From Toxotes chatareus (taxonomy: Eukaryota; Chordata; Actinopteri; Toxotidae), in contig CM028888.1 in assembly GCA_016801885.1 (NCBI GenBank), positions 1,658,501 to 1,722,500 of the forward strand: a DNA stretch of 64,000 nt, in the 5' to 3' direction. The notes below the pieces were generated by a model. That model was not told the origin of the DNA and ran no database searches. It was given only the letters and a program-made list of their open reading frames with translations. This document shows positions 25,076 to 36,962 of the stretch, piece by piece (positions within the stretch are counted from its first letter, which is position 1; every line of letters starts with the position of its first letter). A program made the position numbers and the translations under genes.

Positions 25076-25749
25076 AGTAGTGCCTCTTTTAGTGTTGTTA
25101 TACCGTCGAGGCCATTTCACGCTGTTTGTGAGTCTGTGTCTGTTGTACTCTTCTTTTTTTTTTTTTTCTTAATAGTTTTTACTCGAGCCGGAGACCTGGT
25201 ATAGCAGAATAATAAAGTGTCAAACAAGAATTTATTTCAGACCAACATCAGCTCATTTCAATAGAATCATTATGATTGGTGGATTTGTTCAGGTGGGTGC
25301 TGCTTTCATGGGGAAAGAACAGCCAGAGGGTCCGAAGTGTGTTTCTTAGGTGCTTTCGGCCGCAGCATGAAAGAGGGAGAAGCAGGTGTGTTTGGCACAT
25401 GTAGTTCTGAATGTAGCTATGCAACAAAACCTTCATTTACTACCAGGATTAGCAAAAAAGTAGCATGAGGTAAAACATACACAGACACGTTTTATAGCCT
25501 TAAAGGTAACACACAGGTGATATATTACAAAGGTAAAGTGTGAGACCCAGAATGGACAGTAGTGTTTTATTAGCCTTTACCTGATCTCGTGTGGTCGCTG
25601 ACAATCCTGGCTCTCAGTCTGATTGTGCTGTTACTGAATTCCAGCCAATCCATCTAGCATGGCCGCGGCATCATTTACTGCCTGCATTGTCTTCTAGAGA
25701 GGGGTGAGGGGGGGTGAGGGCAGTGGGTTACCTTATGCCATGCTTGTTA

Positions 25750-26330
25750 AAAGCTTCTATTCTCCATAATCGTTTCTCCCTGGGACGCACAAAACTCTCT
25801 TAATTAGAATCCAAGACTTTATTTCCCTCCCTCTGACTTTTAATTCCTCATCGTAAAATTGGAAGCAAGAGCCTCAAGTCAAAATTTGCTGGTTTTTTTT
25901 TTTTTTTTTTTTGGCAAGAGAGTGCAACAGGAACACCTGTGCAGGTCGTAGGAGGCAGCTTGCAGGCGCTGGAGTTATGGTTGCAGGCGAGAGGCCATGA
26001 GGACGAAATGAGAGCTGAAGTGTTTTAATAAGAGCTCTTTTTGGACCACTTTTGCTTTATTCAGTCCCCTGTAGTGGAGAGGTGAGACGGATCAGCCTAT
26101 CTGGAGGAGCATTTGCCATCTGGAGAAGGTGAGTTGAGGCGAGGCTCACAAAGGATCCCTGTATGACACTTTCATCGTGGGCAATGTGCTGCTGCAGAGC
26201 TGAAAGCCACGCTGACTCACTGGGACGAGGAAGCTCAGCTTGTTTCAGTGTGCAGACAAAGTGGGAGTTCACCCGGCCCCTGATGGTATGTGACAGGAAG
26301 CTGCCACACTGCCGCAAATACAGCACAGTT
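25750..26330. promoter_or_regulatory. Candidate conserved noncoding element
   Basis: Two non-repetitive parts (25,760-25,890 and 26,030-26,330) flank a 22-bp T run. The left part has TCTTAATTAGAATCC and TTTTAATTCCTC motifs. The right part is GC-balanced with few stops on either strand but no recognisable protein. Regulatory function is inferred from texture only. Confidence 0.2.
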
Positions 26331-28499
26331 CATTGGACAAGAGCCTGACATAATGTATCACTTACTAACTGGGACGACTGTTTCATATCAGCGACAGGAG
26401 GAGCTTCTTCACCATAGGACAGTCTTTTTCGGAGAAGGTGTGAAAGTAACTCGTCTCGAGAGAGAGCAGGAGGAGAGAGAACGCAGCGTAGAGCAGGTTC
26501 CACATGATAATAATTACAAGACTAATAATAAGAGGAAGACAATAAAAAGACTTACAGAAGATTAACAGGAACAACAACAGTAAAACTAATGATAAGAGTT
26601 TCAATCATTTGTGGACATATTTAGAAATTTAAAGGGCTCTGGGGCAGCCTACCTCTGTCTTCCCACCCAGCCTCATTGCCACCTACGTCATGCTCTTAAT
26701 TACCTGGGAATGTTGGAAGTGTCATGTTTGTTGATGGTTTTCGGCAGCAGAGTAACATCAGAGGTGGTGAATGAAAGTCAGAGTAAAGAGGATTAGGTAG
26801 AAAAAGCCCTCCTGTGGTGCTGGTACAAATGATGATACAACAAACAAAACCACCATAGGGGGATGTTAGGTGATGCATTAACACCTGCACTGTAGCATAG
26901 TTTAAAGGTAATGGAAAACACTGAGAAGGAATGTCAATATGTATTATATTATATTTTATAGGAATTATATGACAAAAACCATATGTTTCTAAAGTACATG
27001 CTTTGCCGCATCAGTTGTTGGCATTTGTCAGGTTTTTTTTCATTTGAGTACTTTTACAGTACAATACGTCATCATGGTATACTTTTACCAACTCCACCTA
27101 CTCATCGCCTCAAGTTAGTGGAGTGAAATAAAGAGACATAAGCACAGGCAAGAGAAAAGTGAGAGAGACAGGAGAAAAAGAGGAGATGAAATGCTTTGGA
27201 AAACAATCAGAAGATCCTGGATGAGAGACACTCATTGTGTCCAGAGGACGACTGACAGCAGGGAGAGTCCTGCTACATTCACATCATGACTTTATCTGAA
27301 CTGTAAAGTCTCTCCCAGCACGTCAAGACAGACAAACAGAGCCGAGGAGGCAGTTCTAGATGATTACGGTCAAAAATCAGCCACAGTCTTTAGCAGTTTC
27401 ACAGAAACTGTATTTATTTTTAAAAAAACAAAAAAAACAAAAACAAAATCAAAAACACAGAAATAACCTCAGATATGGATATTTGAGGGATATTTGAGTT
27501 CAGTTTGCAGCAGATATTTTTAAATGATTCTGTTTATGATGCTAATGTGCTGCCTGACAAGATTACATTTGGCATTAGTGTTTATATTCTGATGGAAACG
27601 CCAGTGGAAACTAATAGAAGCAGAATTAACATTAACATTGTGAATGTTCATCAGACTGACCTTTGTCTGCTTGGCTTTGTTAGCAACACAAGCACATCAT
27701 ATTTGTGATCACTGTAATGGCTGCTTTAATATGATGGACAAATTTGCCACTAACAAGTTTGTTACTTGTGAATTTCAAATTACACCAGAGCAAAATTTTG
27801 GTGGCCTAAATATATGCCCTAAAACGTGGTCCAAAGGACCTCTGAATTTTTTATGTTCATTCATTTTAACTGTATTATCTAGACAGCATTCAGGGAAATG
27901 ATACTGTAAATATCACTTTCGTCTTGGCACACAACAGTACGGCTTATTTTCTCTCTTGGGTAGTTTCCCAAGTGCCTGCAGTGCTAAAATGGGACATTAG
28001 CAAAAACATCAACTCAGAATATGATATAATCACTCCTGAGCTCATTCTTTTTCCAATTCCCTCACACAGACCTTCCAAACCTTGATCCAAGCCAATCCTC
28101 TGTCACAATTAAGTCACACACTCTTTTCACCGGTCCCACCAGACTGTTGCATTCAACTGAGTAAATTAATTAGATCTGTTCTCATGCAGCATCTGTCTGC
28201 TGACAAAACCAACAACAGGAATATGTCCTGCTCATTCTCTTCGTTCTGGTTTGTTCTGGCTGACGACTGTACAGAAGGAGATATTCCTGACTTTGCTCAC
28301 AAAGTTCAAGTGCACTCTGAAACAGCAGTTAAGTGACATCTCATTCATTCTTTCTGAAACAGACACAACCGGAGATTAAAACTGACAAGAGATTGGTATA
28401 TCTGGTGAGACGTGGGCGGGGGTTACTATCACTCCACTCCACTGGAAAATACCACCACTCTCTGTGAGAAACAACCCCCACACACTTGAAATATGCCTG

Positions 28500-29160
28500 C
28501 CGAGGATTTGTGGACATTTTAAATAATTATCCATTTTTCATCCCTGCTCGCCTCCTTCCCCTCCTCCGTATCTTTTAATTTACGCCAACCATCCCCGCAA
28601 AATCGGGAGTTAAGAAAATGAAAAATCACGCAGTCATTAGTCAAAGCAGCCATCCATTCAACAGGTAAATATGAACATCACTCATACAGTCAATATTAGC
28701 TCGCATACTGCTGGCCACTGCAATTCCTGCTCTGGATCCCTGCAGCTAATTCTGCCCTCCGGTAAACAATAACCCACACAAAGACACACAGAGACATACA
28801 GACACACACCATGGGTTTACACACTTCCACATAAATAAATATATACTCTATACACATACACAGATCCATTACGGCTGAGCCACTGCAAAAGCGCATTCAT
28901 ACTCCACAAGCATTCTGCCAGGAACATCTGCATTAAAATGATATGCCGGTGTTATTGTGCACTTACAGCCGTGCGCCAGAGGCACTTGGGCTGAGCCGGT
29001 TATAGCAGGGGATTCAGTGGCCGGCGTCAGGAGATGGAAATCAAATAATGAATACATTTTACATCCTGACTCATTTAATTTTCTCCGTGGCTCAGGGAGA
29101 AGGAGTCTCGTCTGGAAGCCGGCAGTGATTTCCCCTTTCATGTAAACGCCACCAAACGTG
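28500..29160. promoter_or_regulatory. Candidate conserved noncoding block
   Basis: The part at 28,500-28,670 carries TTTAAATAATTATCC, TTTTAATTTACGCC and CAGTCATTAGTCAAAGC motifs. The part at 28,900-29,160 is non-repetitive with several CpGs and ATTAAAATGATATGCC and CTCATTTAATTTTCTCC motifs. It ends just before a (CA)n array. No open frame matches a known protein. Confidence 0.25.
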
Positions 29161-29188
29161 AAAGTGCAAGAGTGCAAAACATGCATAA

Positions 29189-29189
<1 letters not shown>

Positions 29190-29221
<32 letters not shown>
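29190..29221. repeat. (AC)n microsatellite
   Basis: Sixteen AC units. The array is transcribed into a Cys-Val repeat in the spurious minus-strand frame that spans it. Confidence 0.9.
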
Positions 29222-29222
<1 letters not shown>

Positions 29223-30719
29223 GTTCGAGCGCACGTTCGTATTCACACACAAATAATGGTTTGTAAAGTAGCGTATTAGCTCACACGGTTGATTTGAATG
29301 AGTTCCTCGCCGGAATATGGAATTATCGCAGGGATTCAAGAGCAAACAAACATAAATATACATCAAAGTTCTCGCAGAAACCGCGAGACGTGTTTTCACA
29401 CACAAAATTGAATCATACGCGACAATGAAATGAAAAATAGTTCTGGTTATTTTGATGAAGCACGATCTGCACCGCAAAGGCCTAATCGTTTCACTATGTC
29501 AACTGCAAGAATCTACATTTACATACAATTAGTCCACTTCAGTGTAGCACCATAAAGAAAAGCTGAAGAAAAGACATTCAAGAGTACTGGATAACGTTTT
29601 CTTTTTATTATTATTACTTTTTTTTTTAATTATTATGACAGGAAATAAGCGAGGAGAGATCGTGGATGACGAGCAACGAAGGCTCCCTGCCAGATGTGAA
29701 TCGGAAAATTCATTAGTTCATGGTCGGCATCTTAACCCCGCACCCAACTGGGCGGGGGCGCCCAGTGAGGCAGCTCGGTGTTGTTTATAACAGCAAGGTG
29801 AGAAGAAATACAAAAAAAAAAAAAAGGAGTGAGGATGTGTTTTCTTGGCAGAAACAAAAATGGACGGCACGGTTCAGGAGAGTGTGAGGAGAGGAAACCT
29901 CAGACTGGCTGAACACTGACCCTGCTCTTAGAACACCTGATCCAGGTGAGTCTCAAACACGGAGCTTTGACTGACAGGTGATCTCTGAGAGATGAGGGAT
30001 AAATGATTAATTTTTAGTCACTGAATCCTCTGCATCGCAGAGCTACTGAGTGATTGTTTCCCCCAAATCAGCCGTGTGTAGAGACTAACTGTTCAGGGAC
30101 AAGAAGAAACTGAAAGTGCAGATGGTCCAAGTCTGAGTTTTGTCCTGTCAAAGCCCCAGAACACGATGAACGTGTATGATGAGACCATTTGGCTTCTTGA
30201 AGCCAAATATAATTGGATTCTCCCTCTTTTCCTTCACTTTCACCATCAGTCTCCTTCATTATCTTTCTCTCATTCTCTAACTTTCTCCATTTCACTTTGA
30301 CTGTCATCCCCTGTAATCTTCTTGCTTTTCTTTCAGTCTCTGCAGTTTTGTCTTGTCCCGTCCTTTATTCCCCCCCCCTTTCTTTATATCTCTGGTGTTC
30401 TATTTCATCGTCGCTTTCAAGTTTGTCTCTTTTATTTTCTGCCTTTTGAACTCCTCTCTCACTCTCTCACTCTCTCACGCTCCACCCTTCGTTCACTCCG
30501 TCTCTTTCTGAGACAATAACCATCCTTCACGAGCCGCTGGCATTCACTCAGTCGAATACTCTTGGTATGCTGATTACGCAATCCTCCCTCCTCTATCTGA
30601 AAACACAGTCTGCCGTGCTGTAGCGTCGTAGAGCCACCAATGCAGAATTTCACAGTGTGAAACCATTTGGGGAAATAAAAGACAAACTTCAGGCCCTTTT
30701 TTGTTAGTGTTCAGCAATT

Positions 30720-31560
30720 GTGTTCCCCATGAGTTTGTCAATATAATCCTTCAGTGAATGATGAGCTTAAACAGCCAGTCAGCAAAGTGGTCATTTTTCA
30801 ATGCCTTGTTTCATGGTTCAATAATCATATATACATCATACAATCTATCAGCAAGGCCCCGCTGCCCTTAACCAAGGTGACTTACGTCTTGATTTACAAC
30901 GATCAATACCTCATCAGAATTATTCACTCTCTTTGGCAAACAAATCAATGCATGTTCTTTAGCCCCACACCAACATCTGAGCAGTCTCTACGAGCTCGCT
31001 GTAATTCAATGCCAAAAAGAGGCCTCGCGTAACGAAAGACAGCTCCCTGGACTCACATTTAGTTCACTGCTTTACGTTGTTCGTAATTAAGTGAAGAAAT
31101 AAAGGCAGGAAATGCTAATAGGCGTGAAGAAGTAGGTTCACTGCGAGCATGATAAGAGAAACCGCATCTTTCATTCATGAGAAAATAGACTATTTTCCCA
31201 TGTTTTATTTTCACTTATTCATGAATAAATTGTTGGACGACACCCAGGGTGGCGTACACACTCAACAGTCCTCACACCCACACGGTCCCAGTGTGTCAAA
31301 CACTTTTAAGCAAATATTTTCAGTGGCTTTTAAACCAGCCACTGCACAGATATTAGAGCCACTGGAAACTTACAATAGCCTGCGTAGCAACCGTCCCATT
31401 AATCCTGCGCCTTTGGCCAATTCTTATCTTACAATCACCGGCTACCTTTAAGCATCCATATTGCCAAGGACATAATAAAATCATACATGATGCAGGGTCA
31501 CAGTAGTATTTGGAAAGAGCTTGGGAGGCTGCTGCGGGTAAACTTGATCTTTTTCAATTC
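30720..31560. promoter_or_regulatory. Candidate conserved noncoding block with 14-bp palindrome
   Basis: This is a long, non-repetitive stretch. It contains the perfect palindrome TTATTCATGAATAA at 31215-31228 and other AT-rich cores such as TTCGTAATTAAGTG, TTTCATTCATGAG and TTTTCAATTCATTTAG. Plus-strand frames of 92 and 100 codons overlap it without resembling proteins. It is the longest homogeneous block of this kind in the window. Confidence 0.25.
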
Positions 31561-32339
31561 ATTTAGTAAAATAGTTTCAGCATTTAGAGCATCAGCTGAT
31601 CTCCTGAGAAGCTGTGGTTCACGATTTCAGAAAGCACCTGCTGAAAAGTAACACTCAGCTTTAGAGATGTTTTACTTCTCCAACTATCTCTGAAAGACTC
31701 TCCACTTAAGAAAAAAAAATTCATTTAGGTTACACTAACTAACTACTAATGCAGAGTTATTATGGTTGCTGTTGAAACAATGGTCATCAGTAGCCTAGAT
31801 GTCTGCCCAGAGTTATCGTAGGCGTCGAGACCTGTTTTTAATCTGTATATGGCTAAATCAGCACTCGCTGCGACCTGTCAGGTGCCACTGTCAGACCTGT
31901 CAGAGAAAGATGCCTCACTTCACAGGACATCACGTCACACATGTTAACCATGTGGCCCCTGAGGAGTCTATGAAAGCTTTCAGGCATTACAGGCTTCTCT
32001 TGGCCCCCACATCTCCATGTGTATTAATGTGATGTGGCTCATTATTGAATCCCGCTCTACTTATGTAATGAAAAGCCCATCAGCTCCCTTGAGCACTTGC
32101 CTGTCCGTCTCTCTGCACAGCTGTGTGTCTGTTCATTCGTGCCTCCTCCATCCTTCATTTCCTAACCTTCACATGGACCTCAGTGTTGGCTTTTGTTCTT
32201 CTCTACAAGACAAATCAGTTCCTCAAAGGGCTCAAACTCTTAAGTGAAATCAGTTCCAGGTTGCTAATGCAGGCTGTCAGTATCGCTCAATGGAAAGGGA
32301 AGATAAAGCTATTTATGGAGAAGACAGGAGGTGGGAGAG

Positions 32340-32560
32340 ACTCGCTTTCCGCTCCCCGCCCGCCTGCCCCTCTCTGAGGTCCTGAGACTGCCATTTTATT
32401 TAGAAACGGATTTGAGGACACGCACGTATAAAGACCTGAAGGTAAACACAATGGAGCCCCATCTGTCAGCAGCCAACATAAAATCCATCCCATTTTTTAC
32501 ATGTAATTCGTTTTCCTCACATTAAATATTCATGTCAAACTGGATTTCACCGTTTGCTCT
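32340..32560. promoter_or_regulatory. Candidate conserved noncoding block
   Basis: A short GC-rich left end (GCTCCCCGCCCGCCTGCCCC) passes into ATTTTATTTAGAAACGG and CATTAAATATTCATGTC motifs. No simple repeat and no protein-like frame are present. Confidence 0.2.
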
Positions 32561-33896
32561 CCAATGTTTAGCTTCAAGCGTCCAGGTCTTAGTGCGGCTG
32601 TTGGCAAAATTAAAGTCTGGCCTCACTCATTTGTCTGCCCTGCATCACTGGTGTAAACAGCAGCAGCCATTGTAGATGTCCCTCCCTTTGCACTGCTTCC
32701 AGTCCCACTGCAGATGCTTTGTTCTTGAAAATAATGCAGTAGATACTAATTTATATCATGCCACAGATTTAAAGGCGCAACAAATTTCCTCCCGCTGGTG
32801 CGCTGAAAGCCATTGCTTCTGCAAACAGCAGGTTTTCTTCTGCAGCTGTGGTGGACTCCTTCAAACACTTTCTGGAACTGCATCATAATCACTATGCATG
32901 TGCACACTGGAAGCTTTATGCTGTTATCATATTAATTATGTTTGCATGACCACATTATCATGGTCCCCGTATGACGTTAGCCACATTAACTGAGTACACC
33001 ACTCCTGCTGGAAACAGCTGTGTTGGATCCTCTGATGCTGACGCACCTAAACTGTCCCTCTCAACAGGACGGTGCTTTGGCACAGCCCAAAACAAAAGGT
33101 GTTTCTATTAAATCGTCTAACCTCATTATATCAGTGAGAGCAGACGAAATAACCCAAACATCTCTGTGTAATACAATACAGATCAACGGCATCACAAACT
33201 ACAGCCTCCAAGATGAATGTATGTTAATACACGAACAGGCACAAACTGGGATCAACTGAATGACGTGATATTAAACAGGAACCTGAACCAGTCTGAAGCT
33301 TAAAGTGCTCTCTGCCAAATCCGTTTACTTCTGTTGCCAAAAATCACAACTTTTCCTAAAAGGACTTTACAATCTTTACAGGACAAGGCACTCGCTGCCC
33401 TCATGCACTCTCTCTCAGACTACACACAGACACACACACGACATAAATATTAAAGCAGAGCGATCAATCTAAAAGCGCACTAAGTGCAAAAAAGACTCAA
33501 GATTCTGCTTCAGCATTGTCCATTAACTGCATTATTATCCAAAATCAGCACACAGCACACACACACACACACTAAAATCTTAAAGCCTGACTCACCAGTT
33601 TTGCTTGATGTGAGATGAGCAGAAGCCAAAATGGACGTCCACATTCACTGTCCCAAATCCACAGGTAACAGGAAGTCCAAACTTCACCAGCAGGCAAAAC
33701 CTCTCCCGTTCTTCACCACTTCAGGAACAGCGTTAGAGACAAGATCCCAACAAAACACGACACAACACGACACAACCATCGTTTTCCCTGAATGTAGAGG
33801 CTGCTGGTCTTCATGGCGTCCCTCAGGCCTAACTTGTGAGAATCCTCACTTCCTGGTTTTTAAATAAACTCTCTTTCTCAGAGGTCAAATCTGATT

Positions 33897-34025
33897 GGCT
33901 AGTTTAAATTCCTGACTACCAATGACAGGGCTACCTGACATTTTTTTTTTTTTTTTTACCTAGTAGGCTAGTTTAAATTCCTGACTACCAATGACAGTTC
34001 TACCTGACATATTTTTTACCTAGTA
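33897..34025 (+). repeat. Two-copy tandem duplication
   Basis: Unit 1 (33,897-33,965) and unit 2 (33,966-34,025) share GGCTAGTTTAAATTCCTGAC, CTACCAATGACAG, CTACCTGACA, a T run and ACCTAGTA. They differ mainly in T-run length and in the bases after AATGACAG (GG against TT). The near-identity indicates a recent local duplication, probably helped by the ACCTAGTA junction. Confidence 0.85.
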
Positions 34026-34699
34026 ACAAGCCAAGGTAAGATCCTGATAGGACAGCACATGGGGATTTTTTGTGTTTGTTTCTGTGCTGGAATTTTTCCA
34101 AGACAAACAAATTCCAGTGCTGTTCAGAAGGTTCAGACTGACTTAGATGGTTTTTATTTGTGAAAGATTTTGAGAATATAAATAAATATAAAGGAAGGAG
34201 TAATATTTTTCACAATTACATTTTGGTCCCTTGTAGACTTTCTCACAGAGGGCCCAGAGGGTGCTGATGGTTTCCACCTGACATCACAGTCGAGGTATTG
34301 ATTTAAACCTGAATCAATACCTCTTTGATTAGTACTTGTTCATAACGGCAGTGTAAGTTGCAGAACCATTGCAGTGGATTGCAGTAGACTGCACATGTGT
34401 TCACACTGAAATGTCCATTCTGTTAAAGTGCTAGATGTTACAGGAAGCAGGCAGCCGTGGACAACTGTCACCTCATTTTTTTTTTTTAATGCTGCAGTTC
34501 ATTTATTCAGCATCAACTTCAAAACATTTAATGCAGTAAATGTTTTGTCGACATTTAATGTTGCACTGCAGACTGAGTGCCTCTTCCCTTCCAATAAACA
34601 GACTCTGAGGAGATGGATCCGCATCCGGCAGCAGTTATTCTGCAGGTTACAGGTCGTTCACAGCTTCAAAGCAGATCCACTGACCTGCTTTGTTCTGCC

Positions 34700-34860
34700 C
34701 TCTCCTCCCTCTCGCCACTTCCCTGCTTCGTTTACGTGGCTTCATGCTGCTGGATATTTAAAGACATCAGATGCATGTGAGGCCCTGACAATTAGTGGGG
34801 ACTGTTGCTGGGTAATTAGTGGAAAGGAAGTGAGCCTCCAATTTTCCCTGCCCCCCAGAG
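34700..34860. promoter_or_regulatory. Candidate enhancer with repeated homeodomain-type sites
   Basis: CAATTAGTGG at 34789-34798 and TAATTAGTGG at 34813-34822 lie in direct orientation 24 bp apart. Further left are GCTTCGTTTACGTGG and GATATTTAAAGAC. Two nearly identical ATTAGTGG sites at this spacing suggest paired protein binding, which is inferred from motif form. Confidence 0.3.
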
Positions 34861-35149
34861 AGCATCCCCGCTCACACACATGCATGCACACAAGTGCACA
34901 CTCCCGCTTAGAACAATAAACACACATGCATACACATACACTCAGCAACACACAGATTTACTGAGCTGCACTCTGCAAAGTATAAGAAGAAATATTCACA
35001 GCAAATTCAGAGATTTTTTTTTTTTTTTATCTTGGTGTTGACGCTTGTGAAGAGAGGCAATGTTGCTCTTGTGGCTAATTGGGTTGGAGAGTGGACCCAA
35101 AGAACAGACATAACGAGACACACAGATGCTCATACATACATATGAAGTA

Positions 35150-35470
35150 CATGGACACTGTGGTGGAAGGGGAGAAGTGATGGAAAGACACTGCACAAAG
35201 AAAATACATAAGGGAAGAAACATGACTGAAGACAGGAAGAGGAAGAGGAAGGAAAGTGGGACAGAAAAAGACAATGGTATGACGGGAAGAGGGTTAGAAA
35301 TAAGGAAGAATGAAATTAAGATGAAATGGAAGACAACATCAAGCAAGGAAAGAATGACAGATGAGAAGAAGAAAGGAAATAAAGCAACAGGAAAATGGAC
35401 AGAAGGAAACAAAAGAGTAGGAAAAACAGAAGAAAGCACAGAAGGGTGGAAGTAAAGAAGGAAAGTATTA
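35150..35470. repeat. Degenerate polypurine (GA-rich) tract
   Basis: About 300 bp are strongly purine-biased on the plus strand (for example AGGAAGAGGAAGAGGAAGG). This bias explains both the Lys/Glu-rich 109-codon plus-strand frame and the Phe/Ser/Leu-rich 165-codon minus-strand frame that overlap it. It is low-complexity sequence and not a gene. Confidence 0.7.
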
Positions 35471-36033
35471 ATGAACGGTGGTTTAAGTGACAATTTCGAC
35501 CTTATCTTTAATGTAGAATCTTAATCTGCTGAGTAACTTCAACAATAGTTAGGTGCACTGTGAGAGGTCAACTGGCTTTGCCGTGTACCTGGTGTAAAAG
35601 GGTTGAAGCCAGGCAGGCTGGCTGACTGCGATTTAGCAGAGATTAGTGGTGTAGCAGGTCGTGAGCCCGGGTGTGCTGGATTTGTCCATTTTCAGTGTAC
35701 GTTAGAAAATCTGTGCTGTTGTTGTGTTGTTTTCCGTTTGTACAGAAACTAAAAATGATGAGATTCAAATTTACATTATTGAAGGATTCGACACGTGAAG
35801 CTTGGCTTTGAACGAGCTTATACACAAAGTCTGTTTACACACACACACACACACATTAAAGTGCGTCTCCCAAGGCTAAACAAGGACAGTGAAGACTGTC
35901 ATCAGACCACTAAAATGAGTTGATTTGTTTAAGGTGCTGAGATGCTGGAGGACACAGCAGCTTGTCCTCTGGCTCCAAATCAACTTTACTGACTTTTAGG
36001 TGACGTCCTCTGCGCTCTAATGTAGTTATGCAT

Positions 36034-36057
36034 TGTGTGTGTGTGTGTGTGTGTGTA
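36034..36057. repeat. (GT)n microsatellite
   Basis: Eleven to twelve GT units. Confidence 0.9.
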
Positions 36058-36730
36058 ATTGAAGTTTGTCCGGGCTAGTTTTTTGTCTAATGCACAAGAG
36101 CTTGCTGAGGTGGAGGAGTGTCTCGGAGAGAAATGCCTCAGAGCTTCTGCTGCTCCCTGCTGCAGTATTCATCACTACACCTTTCCTTTAAATGCATTAT
36201 TCATGTTTCTTTACCAACTGTCTTGTACAAGTGTCCGTCTTCACGACGTTGGTTTGTGATGGAGACTTTGCTCTTGTCAACACTCGATCAACACTTACAG
36301 TCTCCCTCTCCTCACATCTCTCCCTCCCTTCATCCTTCCATTGTCTGTCCATGTTTCCCTGCTTTGTCATTTTTCATATCTCTGTCCTCCTCTTCCTCTC
36401 TTTTGCTCCCATTTTTAGTAATAGACATGCAGTGTAAGTGTTACCAATGCATTGCATTAGCCTGGTGAAATTATGGCCAGTATTGGGTGAAATAAAGCAA
36501 ACCTCTCACCTCAGGTTCCAGTCAGGCTCTGCTGCGTCTTAAAGTATTTCTCTGCAACATTAAATATTCACGACTAAATAAGCAACTGCCGGAGTTTTAC
36601 ATGAAAAAACGTCCTTTAAAATTATTTTTAAAATTGTTGTTTTGTTTTGATTCACGTTCAAAGCTTGTTAACTCCTGCTTAGTTCATGTATGTGAAATCA
36701 ACCTTTTCTAACTGAGCCCTGCCCATTTAA

Positions 36731-36731
<1 letters not shown>

Positions 36732-36766
<35 letters not shown>
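36732..36766. repeat. (CA)n microsatellite
   Basis: About 17 CA units without interruption. Confidence 0.9.
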
Positions 36767-36767
<1 letters not shown>

Positions 36768-36844
36768 TGGCATTTTTCATGGGAAATGCCAAAACCTTTC
36801 TGGGTTTGGCAGAAAATGTGTTTACGACCTCGTTTGGGTCTCAG

Positions 36845-36962
36845 TATTAGTTAGCAAGTATTAACATACTAACAGTACGGTGGTGAACATTATATCTGCT
36901 TAACATCAGCACGTCAGCATTGTCACTGTGCCCATGTTAGCATGCTGACATCAGCATTTAAC
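36845..36962 (+). repeat. Fragment of fish interspersed repeat (copy C)
   Basis: TGGTGAACATTATATCTGC, then CAGCATTGTCACTGTGCCCA, then TGTTAGCATGCTGACATCAG correspond to the right part of the family represented by copy A near 24,980-25,060. Only this part is preserved. Confidence 0.5.

Larger units (their letters stand above)
25076..36844. other. Noncoding region with candidate conserved blocks, no gene recognised
   Basis: It holds microsatellites, long T runs (25,150 and 25,890-25,912), pyrimidine- or purine-rich stretches (27,120-27,230, 30,210-30,520 and 35,150-35,470), a tandem duplication and several non-repetitive blocks listed separately. The 202-codon minus-strand frame at 28,869-29,477 crosses a (CA)n run that yields a Cys-Val repeat and is not a gene. 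Confidence 0.5.

Noticed and set aside
28869..29477. 202-codon minus-strand frame
   Set aside because: It reads through a (CA)n array that yields a Cys-Val repeat, has no domain, and is better explained by low stop density around a microsatellite.
34428..34919. 163-codon plus-strand frame
   Set aside because: No recognisable domain or splice context. It spans a T run and a candidate regulatory block; the reading has no protein-like periodicity.
34996..35493. 165-codon minus-strand frame rich in Phe/Ser/Leu
   Set aside because: It is the complement of a polypurine tract. The apparent hydrophobic segments follow from base bias, so it is not a membrane protein.
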